A stretch of DNA of 64,000 nt from positions 208,901-272,900 of the forward strand of contig JAAVZC010000008.1 in NCBI GenBank assembly GCA_022791455.1. The letters run 5' to 3'. The notes beneath the pieces were generated by a model that was not told the origin of the DNA, did not search any database, and saw nothing but the letters and a program-made list of their open reading frames with translations. The stretch comes from Eggerthellaceae bacterium (lineage in GTDB: Bacteria > Actinomycetota > Coriobacteriia > Coriobacteriales > Eggerthellaceae). Shown here piece by piece: positions 38,116-47,056 of the stretch. Every line of letters begins with the position of its first letter. The first letter of the stretch is position 1. Position numbers and translations under genes: made by a program.

Positions 38116-40146
38116 ATGGCTCGCAGATCCCATTCGACGCGGCGTAAGCCGAAGGCCCTGCTGCGCGGCATTCTGGATTGTCGCGATGGCAAGAACGCCT
38201 TTGTGGCCACGTCCGAGGGCGATTTCTTCGTTCCCGAATCTTCCCGCGGTGGCGCCTCCGACGGCGATTTGGTGGAGGTGGCGCCCGCTTCCGGGGCCAA
38301 GGCGGGGGCTTCGGGTGGCAAGGCCGCGAACCGCGGCCGGCGGTTGGGGCGCGTGGTGCGCGTCATCGAGCGCTCGAGCGAGGTCATCTGCGGCCATGTG
38401 GAGCTGGCCGACCCCTTCGCCGTGGTGGTGCCGGACAACCCCGGCATTCCCTTCGACGTCTTCACGCTGCGCGCCGACGCGCCACAGGTGCCCGAGGGCG
38501 CTTATGTGCAGGTGCGCATCACCCAGTTTCCCACCCGTCGCAGCGCCTGTACCGGCGTTATCGAGGCGGTGCTCGCCGAAGATGGGCAGGGCAGCGGCGG
38601 AATCGATCTCATTGTTGCCCGCCACAAGTTGGAAACGGTGTTCTCCGAGGCGGCACTTGCGGAAGCGGCCGCGGCTGCGGTGAACGAAGCGGAGGCGCTT
38701 GCGGAAAGCTACCGCGATTTGCGGGAGCGTAAGGTGTTCACCATCGACCCGGCCGACGCCAAGGATTTCGACGACGCCCTGTCGCTTGAGCGGGTGCGTG
38801 ACGGCCAGGGCAGGGAGCTGTGGCGGCTGGGGGTGCATATTGCCGACGTGTCCGCGTATGTGCCGTGGAACAGCTCGCTCGACATCGAAGCGCGCCGACG
38901 CGCCACCAGCGTATATTTAGCCGACCGCGTCATCCCCATGCTGCCGCCGGCGCTTTCCGAAGACGTCTGCTCGCTGCGGCCAGGGGAGGTGCGCCGCGCC
39001 TTCACGGCAGATTTGCTCGTTACCGACCAGGGGCAGGTGCTCCACGCGGATTTCTACCCCAGCCTCATTCGGTCGCGGGTACGCTTCACCTACGACCAGG
39101 TGCAAGAGCTGCTGGATGCGCCGGGGGAGGGCATGCCGGAGGGCTTTGCCGCCGACGAGGCAATGGCCGCGAAACTGCGCAGCGCCTCCCACCTGGCCGA
39201 GCGCATGGCGCAGCGGCGCACGGCGGCCGGCGGCATCGACTTCTCCACGGTGGAGGCGAAGGTGGTGCTGGACGCCGAAGGGACGCCCATCGATGTGCGC
39301 TTGCGGGAGAAGACCGCGGCCACGTCGCTTGTGGAAGAGGCGATGATCGCCGCCAACGAGGCGGTGGCGCGCTTCCTTTCCGCCAAAGACTTCCCGTGCC
39401 TCTACCGCGTGCACGAGGAGCCCTCGCCCGATGCGCTGGCGGCGCTCATGCCGGTGTTTCGCGAGTTCTCCTGGTACCAGCGGGCGAACGGGCCCCTGCT
39501 CGCCCACGGCAGCCCCTTCGTTATTCAGGACATTTTGCGGGAAAGCCACGGGCGCGCCGAAGAAGAACTGGTGTCGAACCTGCTGCTGCGGGCCATGAAG
39601 CGAGCGGTTTACCGGCCGGTGAACGACGGCCACTACGGTCTGGCCAGCAAGGCCTACTGCCATTTCACCAGCCCCATCCGCCGCTACCCGGACTTGGTGG
39701 CGCACCGCATGCTGAAGGCGGCCCTCATCCGCCGACCCCAGCTGTTCGACCAAGAGGTTTCCTCCCTCACCTGGATCGGCGAGCATTCCTCCGACATGGA
39801 GCGGGTGGCGGAAACGGCGGCTCGGGAATCGCAGGAGCTGAAGCTGGCAGAGTTCCTGGAGCCGCGCACGGGCGAAACCTTCGCCGGCGTTATTTCCGGC
39901 GTCTCCTCCCAGGGGCTGTTCGTGCGGCTGGACCGCGGCGTCACCTCGCCGCAGCTGGCGCTCGGCGGCGCCATCGAGGGCTTCGTGCCGGTGCGCTGCC
40001 TGGGGGAGGAGTACTTCGTGTTCGACCCCGACCGCTACACCCTCACCGGGGCCGACACCGACCAAGTGTTCCGGCTGGGACAGCCGCTTGACGTGGTGCT
40101 CTCTCGCGTCGATATGGCTACCTCCCGGCTCGATTTGCGCCTGTAG
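38116..40146 (+). CDS. rnr: Ribonuclease R / RNase II family 3'-5' exoribonuclease
   Basis: 676 residues. Cold-shock-like domains (about 40-150) are followed by the RNB catalytic domain (about 205-530) with FTIDPADAKDFDDALS (metal-binding aspartates), LGVHIADVSAYV, YLADRVIPMLP and HFTSPIRRYPDLVAHR. A C-terminal S1 domain (about 580-670) holds GVISGVSSQGLFVRLD. It degrades structured RNA. It is somewhat shorter than E. coli RNase R and lacks the long basic C-tail. ATG 38116 follows the protease stop by 5 nt. Confidence 0.94.
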   Translation: MARRSHSTRRKPKALLRGILDCRDGKNAFVATSEGDFFVPESSRGGASDGDLVEVAPASGAKAGASGGKAANRGRRLGRVVRVIERSSEVICGHVELADPFAVVVPDNPGIPFDVFTLRADAPQVPEGAYVQVRITQFPTRRSACTGVIEAVLAEDGQGSGGIDLIVARHKLETVFSEAALAEAAAAAVNEAEALAESYRDLRERKVFTIDPADAKDFDDALSLERVRDGQGRELWRLGVHIADVSAYVPWNSSLDIEARRRATSVYLADRVIPMLPPALSEDVCSLRPGEVRRAFTADLLVTDQGQVLHADFYPSLIRSRVRFTYDQVQELLDAPGEGMPEGFAADEAMAAKLRSASHLAERMAQRRTAAGGIDFSTVEAKVVLDAEGTPIDVRLREKTAATSLVEEAMIAANEAVARFLSAKDFPCLYRVHEEPSPDALAALMPVFREFSWYQRANGPLLAHGSPFVIQDILRESHGRAEEELVSNLLLRAMKRAVYRPVNDGHYGLASKAYCHFTSPIRRYPDLVAHRMLKAALIRRPQLFDQEVSSLTWIGEHSSDMERVAETAARESQELKLAEFLEPRTGETFAGVISGVSSQGLFVRLDRGVTSPQLALGGAIEGFVPVRCLGEEYFVFDPDRYTLTGADTDQVFRLGQPLDVVLSRVDMATSRLDLRL

Positions 40147-40227
40147 CTTACGCATTAATGGCAACCGGGTGATAATTTCCCCAAGAGCCCTATACTTTCA
40201 ACCAATTATGAGTTGGAAGGACAGGGA

Positions 40228-41613
40228 ATGCAGCGAGAAAAGTTCGGATCCCGCCTCGGGTTCATCCTGATCAGCGCCGGGTGCGCCATCGGCCTTGGCA
40301 ACGTGTGGCGGTTCCCCTTCATCACCGGCCAGTACGGCGGCGCGGCGTTCGTGCTCATGTACCTGGTGTTTCTGTGCATCTTGGGCCTTCCCATCATGGT
40401 GATGGAGTTTGCCGTGGGGCGCGGCTCCCAAAGCTCCATCGCCCGCGCCTTCAACCGCCTTGAGCCGGCCGGCACCCATTGGCACAAGTACAAGTGGATC
40501 GGCATTGCCGGCTGCTATTTGCTCATGATGTTCTACACCACCGTGGCCGGCTGGATGCTGGCCTACGTGCCGAAGATGGCATCCGGCCAGTTCACGGGCG
40601 CGGGCACTGCCCAGACCGACGCCATCTTCAACGCCATGCTGGCAGACCCCGTCGAGCTGGTGTTCTGGATGCTGGTGGTGTGCATCGCCTCCATCCTCGT
40701 GTGCTCGCTGGGGGTGCAGAAGGGGGTGGAGCGCATCACGAAGGTGATGATGGTGGCGCTGCTGGCCATCCTCGGCGTGCTGGTAATTCGCGCGGTCACG
40801 CTGCCCGGCGCCGCCGACGGCGTGGCGTTCTACCTGCTGCCGGACTTCTCGAAGATCTTCGGCAGCTTCGACGCCTTCTGCGAGGCCGCCTACGCCGCCA
40901 TGGGCCAGGCCTTCTTCACCCTCTCCATTGGCATGGGCTCCATGACCATTTTCGGCAGCTATATTGGGAAGGACCGCTCGCTCATGGGAGAGGCGGCCAC
41001 CATCGGCGCGCTGGACACCGGCGTGGCGCTGGCCACCGGCCTCATCATCTTCCCCGCCTGCTTCGCCTTCGGTGTTGCCCCCGATTCCGGCCCGGGCCTG
41101 GTGTTCATCACGCTCCCCAGCGTCTTTCAGCAAATGTGGGGCGGCCAAATTTGGGGCACGCTGTTCTTCGTGTTCATGAGCTTCGCGGCGCTTTCCACTG
41201 TCATTGCCGTGTTCGAGGGCATTTTGCGCTTCGCCATGGACGAATGGGGCTGGAGCCGCAAGAAGGCCGTGACGGTGAACCTTATTGCCATTCCGCTGCT
41301 GTCGCTGCCCTGCGCCTTGGGCTTCAATGTGCTTTCCGGCGTGGTGATGCCGGGCGTGGGCGATATCCAGACCATCGAGGACTTCCTGGTGTCCAGCAAC
41401 ATCATGCCGCTGGGGTCGCTCGTGTACGTGCTGTTCTGCACCAGCCGCCGCGGCTGGGGCTGGAAGGGCTTTCTGGCCGAAGCGAACGAGGGGCACGGGG
41501 CGAAGTTCCCGAAGTGGCTCTACGGCTGGATGCACTACGGCGTGCCGGTGCTTGTTGTGGTAATTCTGGTGATGGGATGGCTGCCCATTATTCAGTCTTG
41601 GATGGCCTTATAA
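40228..41613 (+). CDS. Sodium-dependent neurotransmitter-symporter-family (NSS) transporter
   Basis: 461 residues, 11-12 membrane helices. TM1 carries the NSS/LeuT signature SAGCAIGLGNVWRFPFITGQYGG, where the unwound GxGNVWRFP region binds Na+ and amino-acid substrate. Later, SIGMGSMTIFGSYIG (TM6-like region) and FVFMSFAALSTVIAVFEGI (TM8) also match. It likely imports an amino acid, but the substrate cannot be assigned. The start is ATG 40228 with GGAAGGA 6 nt upstream. It is separately transcribed; TATACT at 40191-40196 is a candidate -10. Confidence 0.93.
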   Translation: MQREKFGSRLGFILISAGCAIGLGNVWRFPFITGQYGGAAFVLMYLVFLCILGLPIMVMEFAVGRGSQSSIARAFNRLEPAGTHWHKYKWIGIAGCYLLMMFYTTVAGWMLAYVPKMASGQFTGAGTAQTDAIFNAMLADPVELVFWMLVVCIASILVCSLGVQKGVERITKVMMVALLAILGVLVIRAVTLPGAADGVAFYLLPDFSKIFGSFDAFCEAAYAAMGQAFFTLSIGMGSMTIFGSYIGKDRSLMGEAATIGALDTGVALATGLIIFPACFAFGVAPDSGPGLVFITLPSVFQQMWGGQIWGTLFFVFMSFAALSTVIAVFEGILRFAMDEWGWSRKKAVTVNLIAIPLLSLPCALGFNVLSGVVMPGVGDIQTIEDFLVSSNIMPLGSLVYVLFCTSRRGWGWKGFLAEANEGHGAKFPKWLYGWMHYGVPVLVVVILVMGWLPIIQSWMAL

Positions 41614-41664
41614 TAGGCCGCTCTTGAATTTTTGCGGTAAAAGGCCAGTACAGAGGGGGTACGT

Positions 41665-44628
41665 ATGGCGAAACCGAGCAACAACGGAACCTTGACCGTG
41701 GTGAAGGGCGCTTTCGGCGGCGCGACGGTGGAGGAGCGCAAGCAAGCGATGACCGCGGAATTGACGGCGGAAGAGATTGCCGCGCGCAACTCCATTCCCA
41801 CCACCGCGCCCAGCGGCGAGCCCCACCGGGTGATCGCGCCGGAGCTCTATTCCGAGAACGACAGCTTCACCAGCTACCGACCGGCCGAGCCCAACAACCC
41901 GGGCCCTGCCGCCGCGGAGCCCTTGAAGCCCACGGTGCTTTCCGAGGCCCAGAAGATCACCGACCGCATTGGCGTGAAGGTGAAGCCGACCGACCCGGAG
42001 TATTGGGGCCTTGCGAGCGTCATGACCGAGGAAGAGGCGCAGGTCATCTCCTTCTTGGAAGTGCGCAAGCCTCGCACCTTTGCCCAGATTGCGGCCGATT
42101 CCAAGATGGATCCCGACCGGCTGCAGGAGCTGCTCGATTCGCTTTCAGTGAAGGGTATCATCGAGTATAACTGGGAGAACCTGGACGGCAAGAACCCCGA
42201 GCACCAGAAGCGCTACGTGCTGCCCATGTTCGTGCCCGGCTCCGCCGAGTTCACCGTCATGAACCAGGCGCAGATGGAAGAGCACCCGGAGCTCGCCACC
42301 TTCTTCGAGCGCATGTCGTTTTTGCCGCTTACCAAGGTGACTAAGATGGTGCCGCCGGGCGGCGCTGGCATTGGCATGCACGTCATCCCTGTTCAGCGCG
42401 CCATCCAAAGCCATAACGAGGCCGCGGATGTGGAGCGCATCTCCCATTGGCTGAAGAAGTACGACCGCTTCGCCGCCGGCTCTTGCTCCTGCCGCATTGC
42501 CGAGCGCGTGCGCGGGGAAAACGACGGCTCCGACCCGCAGAACTGGTGCATCGCCATCGGCGACATGGCCGACTACCTGGTGGAGACCGGCAAGGGCCAC
42601 TTCATCACGCTGGACGAAGTGCTCGACATCCTGCTTTTGGCAGAGAAGAACGGCTACGTGCACCAGATCACCAACATCGACGGCCAGGAGAAGATCTTCG
42701 CCATCTGCAACTGCGACGTGAACGTGTGCTACGCGCTGCGCACCTCGCAGCTGTTCAACACCCCCAACATGAGCCGGTCTGCCTACACGGCCGAGGTGAC
42801 GCCGGAGAAGTGCGTTGCCTGCGGCGGTTGCGTTGAGGTGTGCCCCGCCGGCGCGGTGCAGCTGGGGCAGAAGCTGAACACCACCCACGGCCCGGTGGAG
42901 TACCCGCGCCAGCCGCTGCCCACTCTATCGTGGGGCGAAGAGGACTGGGACTTCGACTACAAGAACAACAACCGCATCGAGTGCTACGACACCGGCACTG
43001 CTCCCTGCAAGACCGCCTGCCCCGCCCACATTGCCGTGCAGGGCTACCTGCGCAAGGCGGCCGAGGGGAATTACCGCCAAGCGCTCGCCATCATCAAGAA
43101 GGAGAACCCGTTCCCGGCGGTGTGCGGCCGGGTGTGCAACCGCCGTTGCGAGGCCGCTTGCACGCGCGGCACCGTTGATGAGGCGGTGGCTATCGACGAG
43201 GTGAAGCGCTTCATTGCCGAGCACGACCTGTCCTCCGAGCACCGGTTCGTGCCCCCGGTTCTTCCGCCTTCCACCCGCGGCGGCTTCCCGGAGAAGATCG
43301 CCATCGTGGGCGCCGGCCCCGCGGGTCTTACCTGCGCCTACTATCTGGCGCTCATGGGGTATGCGCCGGTGGTGTTCGAGAAGCGCGAGAAGCCCGGCGG
43401 CATGATGACCTACGGCATTCCCTCGTTCAAGCTCTCGCCCGAAGTGGTGACAGCGGAAATCGACATCCTGCGGGAGCTGGGGGTGGAGATTCGCTGCAAC
43501 ACGGAAGTGGGGCGCGATGTGACCCTGGACCAGCTGCGCGATGAGGGCTTCTGCGGCTTCTACCTGGCCATCGGCGCCCAGAAAGGGCGCACGACCGGCA
43601 TTGCCGGCGAAGAGGGGCTGGGCGTTTGGACCGCCATGGATTTCCTGGCCGATGCGCTCGGGAACCCGGGGGCGGAGCTTTCCGGACCAGTAGCGGTGGT
43701 GGGCGGCGGCAACGTTGCCATCGACGCTGCCCGGTGCGCGCTGCGCATGGGTGCGTCCCCCGTGCGGATGATCTGCCTGGAACAGCCTGGCGAGATGGCC
43801 GCTTCCGCCGAGGAGATCGACGAGGCGCGCGAAGAGGGCATCGAGATTCTGAACGGTTGGGGCCCGGCGGAAGTGCTGCGCGGCGACGACGGCGCTCCGA
43901 CGGCGCTGCAGCTGCGCCGCTGCACGCGCGTGTTCGACGACGAGGGCCGTTTCAGCCCGCAATATGATGATGCCGAGCGCATCGAGGTGGACTGCAAGAC
44001 GGTGATCATGGCTATCGGCCAGGCCATCGACTGGGGCGGCCTTCTAGAGGGCACCGCGGTGGAGCTGGCTCCCAACGGCGCTGCTCTGGCCGACCGGCGC
44101 ACTTACCAGACAGCACAGCCGGACGTGTTCGTGGGCGGCGACGCCTTCACGGGGCCCAGCTTCGTCATCGACGCCATTGCCGCTGGTCACGAGGCGGCGG
44201 TGAGCTTGCACCGTTTCGCCCAGAAGGGCAGCTCTCTCACCGTGGGCCGCAATCAGCGCCATTACGTTGAGCTGGACAAGAACGACATCGCGCTCGCTCC
44301 CGGCAGCTATGACGAGGCCGGCCGCAACGCCCCCGCCTGCACGCCGCCCGCCAGCCTGCGCCACAACTGGGAAGACCCGCGCGGCGTCTTCACCGAGGAG
44401 CAAGTGGCGGCCGAGTGCGCCCGCTGCCTCTCCTGCGGTGCGGCCGTCGTGGACCCGAACAAGTGCATCGGCTGCGGCCTGTGCACTACCCGTTGCGAGT
44501 TCGACGCCATCCACCTGCATCGCGACCATCCGGAGTGCTCGACCATGGTGCCCTCCGAGAAGAAGATCGGCAAGATTCTTCCCAACGCGGGCAAGATGCT
44601 GGTGAAGAAGATTTTGAAGAAGGACTAG
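41665..44628 (+). CDS. Multidomain FeS/FAD oxidoreductase (GltD/NfnB-like fused to ferredoxin modules)
   Basis: 987 residues, cytoplasmic. Order seen: a winged-helix-like region (about 115-170, EEEAQVISFLEVRKPRTFAQIA); a cysteine module with GSCSCR (about 273-278) and ICNCDVNVC; a ferredoxin CVACGGCVEVCPAGA from C383. A Fer4_20-like FeS domain follows (APCKTACPAHIAVQGY, CGRVCNRRCEAACTRG). The FAD/NAD(P) domain has VGAGPAGLTCAYYLALMG near 549 and VVGGGNVAIDAARCALRMG. The C-terminal two-cluster part is CARCLSCGAA / CIGCGLCTTRCEFDAIH. It resembles glutamate-synthase small-subunit/NfnB flavoproteins with extra electron relays, so NAD(P)H-ferredoxin chemistry is likely; the partner is unknown. hypA follows 2 nt after the stop. 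Confidence 0.85.
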   Translation: MAKPSNNGTLTVVKGAFGGATVEERKQAMTAELTAEEIAARNSIPTTAPSGEPHRVIAPELYSENDSFTSYRPAEPNNPGPAAAEPLKPTVLSEAQKITDRIGVKVKPTDPEYWGLASVMTEEEAQVISFLEVRKPRTFAQIAADSKMDPDRLQELLDSLSVKGIIEYNWENLDGKNPEHQKRYVLPMFVPGSAEFTVMNQAQMEEHPELATFFERMSFLPLTKVTKMVPPGGAGIGMHVIPVQRAIQSHNEAADVERISHWLKKYDRFAAGSCSCRIAERVRGENDGSDPQNWCIAIGDMADYLVETGKGHFITLDEVLDILLLAEKNGYVHQITNIDGQEKIFAICNCDVNVCYALRTSQLFNTPNMSRSAYTAEVTPEKCVACGGCVEVCPAGAVQLGQKLNTTHGPVEYPRQPLPTLSWGEEDWDFDYKNNNRIECYDTGTAPCKTACPAHIAVQGYLRKAAEGNYRQALAIIKKENPFPAVCGRVCNRRCEAACTRGTVDEAVAIDEVKRFIAEHDLSSEHRFVPPVLPPSTRGGFPEKIAIVGAGPAGLTCAYYLALMGYAPVVFEKREKPGGMMTYGIPSFKLSPEVVTAEIDILRELGVEIRCNTEVGRDVTLDQLRDEGFCGFYLAIGAQKGRTTGIAGEEGLGVWTAMDFLADALGNPGAELSGPVAVVGGGNVAIDAARCALRMGASPVRMICLEQPGEMAASAEEIDEAREEGIEILNGWGPAEVLRGDDGAPTALQLRRCTRVFDDEGRFSPQYDDAERIEVDCKTVIMAIGQAIDWGGLLEGTAVELAPNGAALADRRTYQTAQPDVFVGGDAFTGPSFVIDAIAAGHEAAVSLHRFAQKGSSLTVGRNQRHYVELDKNDIALAPGSYDEAGRNAPACTPPASLRHNWEDPRGVFTEEQVAAECARCLSCGAAVVDPNKCIGCGLCTTRCEFDAIHLHRDHPECSTMVPSEKKIGKILPNAGKMLVKKILKKD

Positions 44629-44630
44629 CC

Positions 44631-44975
44631 ATGCATGAGCTGGGACTGGTGTTCGCGCTGCAGGATCTTCTGGAAGAAGTGGCGGTCGAGCAGGATCTTT
44701 CCCGCATCTACAAGGTGACGGTGGACTTGGGCCAGGTATCCGGCGTGGTGGTGGAGCAGCTGACCGATGCTTGGGACTGGGCGGTGCAGAAGAGCGATCT
44801 TCTGCACGGCTGCCAGTTGGAAGTGTTGGAGGTGGAAGCGGTCACCGTGTGCAACGCCTGCGGCCGCACTTACCCCACCGTGCCCCAAGGGCGTATCTGT
44901 CCTCACTGCGGCAGCGCCGATACGGTACTCTTGCGAGGTAACGAATTCGAGGTGGCTTCGGTGGAGGCCGCCTGA
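44631..44975 (+). CDS. hypA: Hydrogenase/urease nickel-insertion protein HypA
   Basis: 114 residues. The N-terminal Met-His-Glu (MHELGLVFALQDLLEE), which forms the nickel site, is present. The zinc site is CNAC (about 72-75) and CPHC (about 90-93) in VTVCNACGRTYPTVPQGRICPHCGSADT. It delivers Ni to [NiFe]-hydrogenase maturation. No other hyp or hydrogenase genes are in this window. The start at 44631 follows the flavoprotein stop by 2 nt with GAAGGAC in between, so they share a transcript; whether the flavoprotein works with a hydrogenase is open. Confidence 0.92.
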   Translation: MHELGLVFALQDLLEEVAVEQDLSRIYKVTVDLGQVSGVVVEQLTDAWDWAVQKSDLLHGCQLEVLEVEAVTVCNACGRTYPTVPQGRICPHCGSADTVLLRGNEFEVASVEAA

Positions 44976-44989
44976 CCGAAAGGGGACCT

Positions 44990-46279
44990 GTGGGCGCGGA
45001 AGAGAAATCCATCGCCATTGTGGGCGGCGGCGCCTCTGGATTGGCGGCCGCCATCGGTGCTGTGTGGGCGTGGCGAGCGCAGGGGAACGACCCGGCAGCG
45101 CTTACGGTGCGCGTCTTCGAAGCGGACGAGCGGGTGGGCCGCTCCATTCTTGCCACGGGCAACGGCCGCTGCAATTTCTCCAACGCGCGCCCGACGGCCG
45201 ATCGCTACCATAACGGTTCTTTCATGATGGAGGCGTTGAGGCAGCTGGACGAGCGATCTGCCGACATTCCGCCCTTGGCGCAGCATGACTTTGCGGCTGA
45301 TCGCACCCCGGTCATGCGCTTCTTTTCCAGTTTGGGGCTGGCCTGGCGCGAAGACGAAGAGGGGCGCCTGTGGCCCCTCACCAACAAGGCCTCTTCGGTA
45401 CTGGACGTGCTGCGCAACTGCTGCGCCGCCAACGGGGTGGAGGAGCGTTGCGGCTGCCGTGTGGTCAAGCTGGTTCCCCCGAACGGCGATACGGGCCGGT
45501 TCACGCTATATCTGGAAGACGGTCGCCTGGAGCGGGCGGACGCGGTGATTCTGGCAGTGGGCCATCACGGCGTGGCGCAGCTGCTGCCGGAAGGCGTGGT
45601 GGTTTTGCCTTATCAGCCGGTGCTCGGCCCCCTGGCGGTCAAGGAGCGCTGGGTGCGGAAGCTCGAGAACATCCGCGTGCGCTGCGGGCTGGCGCTGCAG
45701 CGAAACGGCGCCGAAACCGCTCGCGAGGTAGGGGAGCTGCAATTCCGCAAGTACGGCATTTCCGGTATTTGCGTCTTCAACTTGAGCCGCCATGCGAACC
45801 CCGGCGACATCATCGCTATCGATTTTCTCCCGGAAACCGCGGAAGCGGAATGCGTCGGCTTCCTGCGCGAACGGCTGCGCCAACTGGAGGGTTCCTTGGG
45901 CGAAGTTCCCAACTGGGGCCGATTCCTGGATGGCTTGTTGCTCCCGCGCGTGGCCGAAGTGTTGCTCGACGCAGCAGGTATCAACTCTGACCAGGTGGTT
46001 TTTCCTGAAGATTTTCCCCGGTTTGCCCCTCTGCTGAAGGCGCTCCCGCTCACCGTGGCCGGCATCGCCGACAAAAACCAATGCCAGGTGTGCCGTGGCG
46101 GCATTCCCGTGACCGAGGTCGATCCGTCCACGATGCAGCTGCGCCGGCAGCCAGGCCTCTTCGCCACCGGCGAAGCCCTCGACATCGACGCCGACTGCGG
46201 CGGCTACAACCTAACCGCCGCCTGGACCACCGCCCTCCTCGCTGGCATTTCCGCAGTTTCGCGCATCCTTGGGGAATAG
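44990..46279 (+). CDS. BaiN/HI0933-like FAD-dependent oxidoreductase
   Basis: 429 residues. The Rossmann motif IAIVGGGASGLAAAIGA binds FAD (about 8-24). Family hallmarks are ILATGNGRCNFSNAR and the C-terminal TGEALDIDADCGGYNLTAAWTTALLAG. The HI0933/YhiN family includes BaiN of bile-acid dehydroxylation and other enzymes of unknown substrate; the bile-acid role should not be assumed here. The start is GTG 44990 with AAAGGGGACC upstream, 14 nt after hypA. It is a normal full-length member, although an Ala/Trp-rich stretch after the P-loop (VWAWRAQGNDPAALTV) looks like a short insertion. Confidence 0.9.
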   Translation: MGAEEKSIAIVGGGASGLAAAIGAVWAWRAQGNDPAALTVRVFEADERVGRSILATGNGRCNFSNARPTADRYHNGSFMMEALRQLDERSADIPPLAQHDFAADRTPVMRFFSSLGLAWREDEEGRLWPLTNKASSVLDVLRNCCAANGVEERCGCRVVKLVPPNGDTGRFTLYLEDGRLERADAVILAVGHHGVAQLLPEGVVVLPYQPVLGPLAVKERWVRKLENIRVRCGLALQRNGAETAREVGELQFRKYGISGICVFNLSRHANPGDIIAIDFLPETAEAECVGFLRERLRQLEGSLGEVPNWGRFLDGLLLPRVAEVLLDAAGINSDQVVFPEDFPRFAPLLKALPLTVAGIADKNQCQVCRGGIPVTEVDPSTMQLRRQPGLFATGEALDIDADCGGYNLTAAWTTALLAGISAVSRILGE

Positions 46280-46363
46280 GTGTCCTTCGGCTGAGTGGGT
46301 GTGTTGGGGTGCTTGGGCTCTGGTAGAATTTCGTAAGCAATTTCGCTCTTCGAAAGGTTTTTC

Positions 46364-47050
46364 ATGCATATCGAGCTTCTGTACCATACGCCCGACCCTG
46401 AGCGCGCTATCGCAACGGCGGCGCGGCTTTGCTATGCGCCCGTAGGGGCCGCCGAGCTGATGGAGACCATGAGCGAGGAACGCATGCATTCGGTGCTCTC
46501 CACCATCATGCGCTCCGGCCACTTCTCCACGCTCGAGCACGCCAGCTACACGTTCGCCGTGGAGGGGGTGTCGCGCGCGCTCACCCATCAGCTGGTGCGC
46601 CACCGTCTGGCCAGCTTCAACCAGCAGAGCCAGCGCTACGTGAAGTACAAGAACGGCCTGCCGGTGGTAACGCCGCCCACTATCGAGGCGGACCCGGAAG
46701 CGAAGGAGGCCTTCGACGCCGCTATCGCTGCCACGGTGGATGCCTACCAGCTGCTGCTGGAGAAGGGCATTCCCGCAGAAGATGCTCGCTATCTGCTGCC
46801 CAACGCCGCTGAGACGAAGATCGTCATCACGATGAACGTGCGCGAGCTGCTGCATTTCTTCAGCCTGCGCTGCTGCAATCGCGCCCAGTGGGAGATCCGC
46901 GACATGGCCTGGCAGATGCTGGAGCTGGCGCGCCCCACGGCTCCTTTCGTGTTCGCCGGTGCCGGCGCTCCGTGCGTTTCCGGCCCCTGCCCGGAGGGGA
47001 AGATGTGCTGCGGCGAGCCCTACCCCAAAGCGGACCTGCCCTGGAGCTAG
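46364..47050 (+). CDS. thyX: FAD-dependent thymidylate synthase ThyX
   Basis: 228 residues; makes dTMP from dUMP with methylene-tetrahydrofolate and reduced flavin. The ThyX motif RHRxxSxNxxSxR is exact as RHRLASFNQQSQR (79-91). Other conserved pieces are HFSTLEHASYTFAVEGVSRA, NAAETKIVITMNVRELLHFF and RCCNRAQWEIR. The tail GPCPEGKMCCGE is cysteine-rich, as in many ThyX from anaerobes. AAAGG precedes the ATG. The DUF1385 gene starts 6 nt later. Confidence 0.96.
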   Translation: MHIELLYHTPDPERAIATAARLCYAPVGAAELMETMSEERMHSVLSTIMRSGHFSTLEHASYTFAVEGVSRALTHQLVRHRLASFNQQSQRYVKYKNGLPVVTPPTIEADPEAKEAFDAAIAATVDAYQLLLEKGIPAEDARYLLPNAAETKIVITMNVRELLHFFSLRCCNRAQWEIRDMAWQMLELARPTAPFVFAGAGAPCVSGPCPEGKMCCGEPYPKADLPWS

Positions 47051-47056
47051 CTCGTC

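Noticed and set aside
40186..40196. Promoter of the NSS transporter
   Set aside because: TATACT is a fair -10 but there is no acceptable -35 at the right spacing, so it is not listed as a feature.
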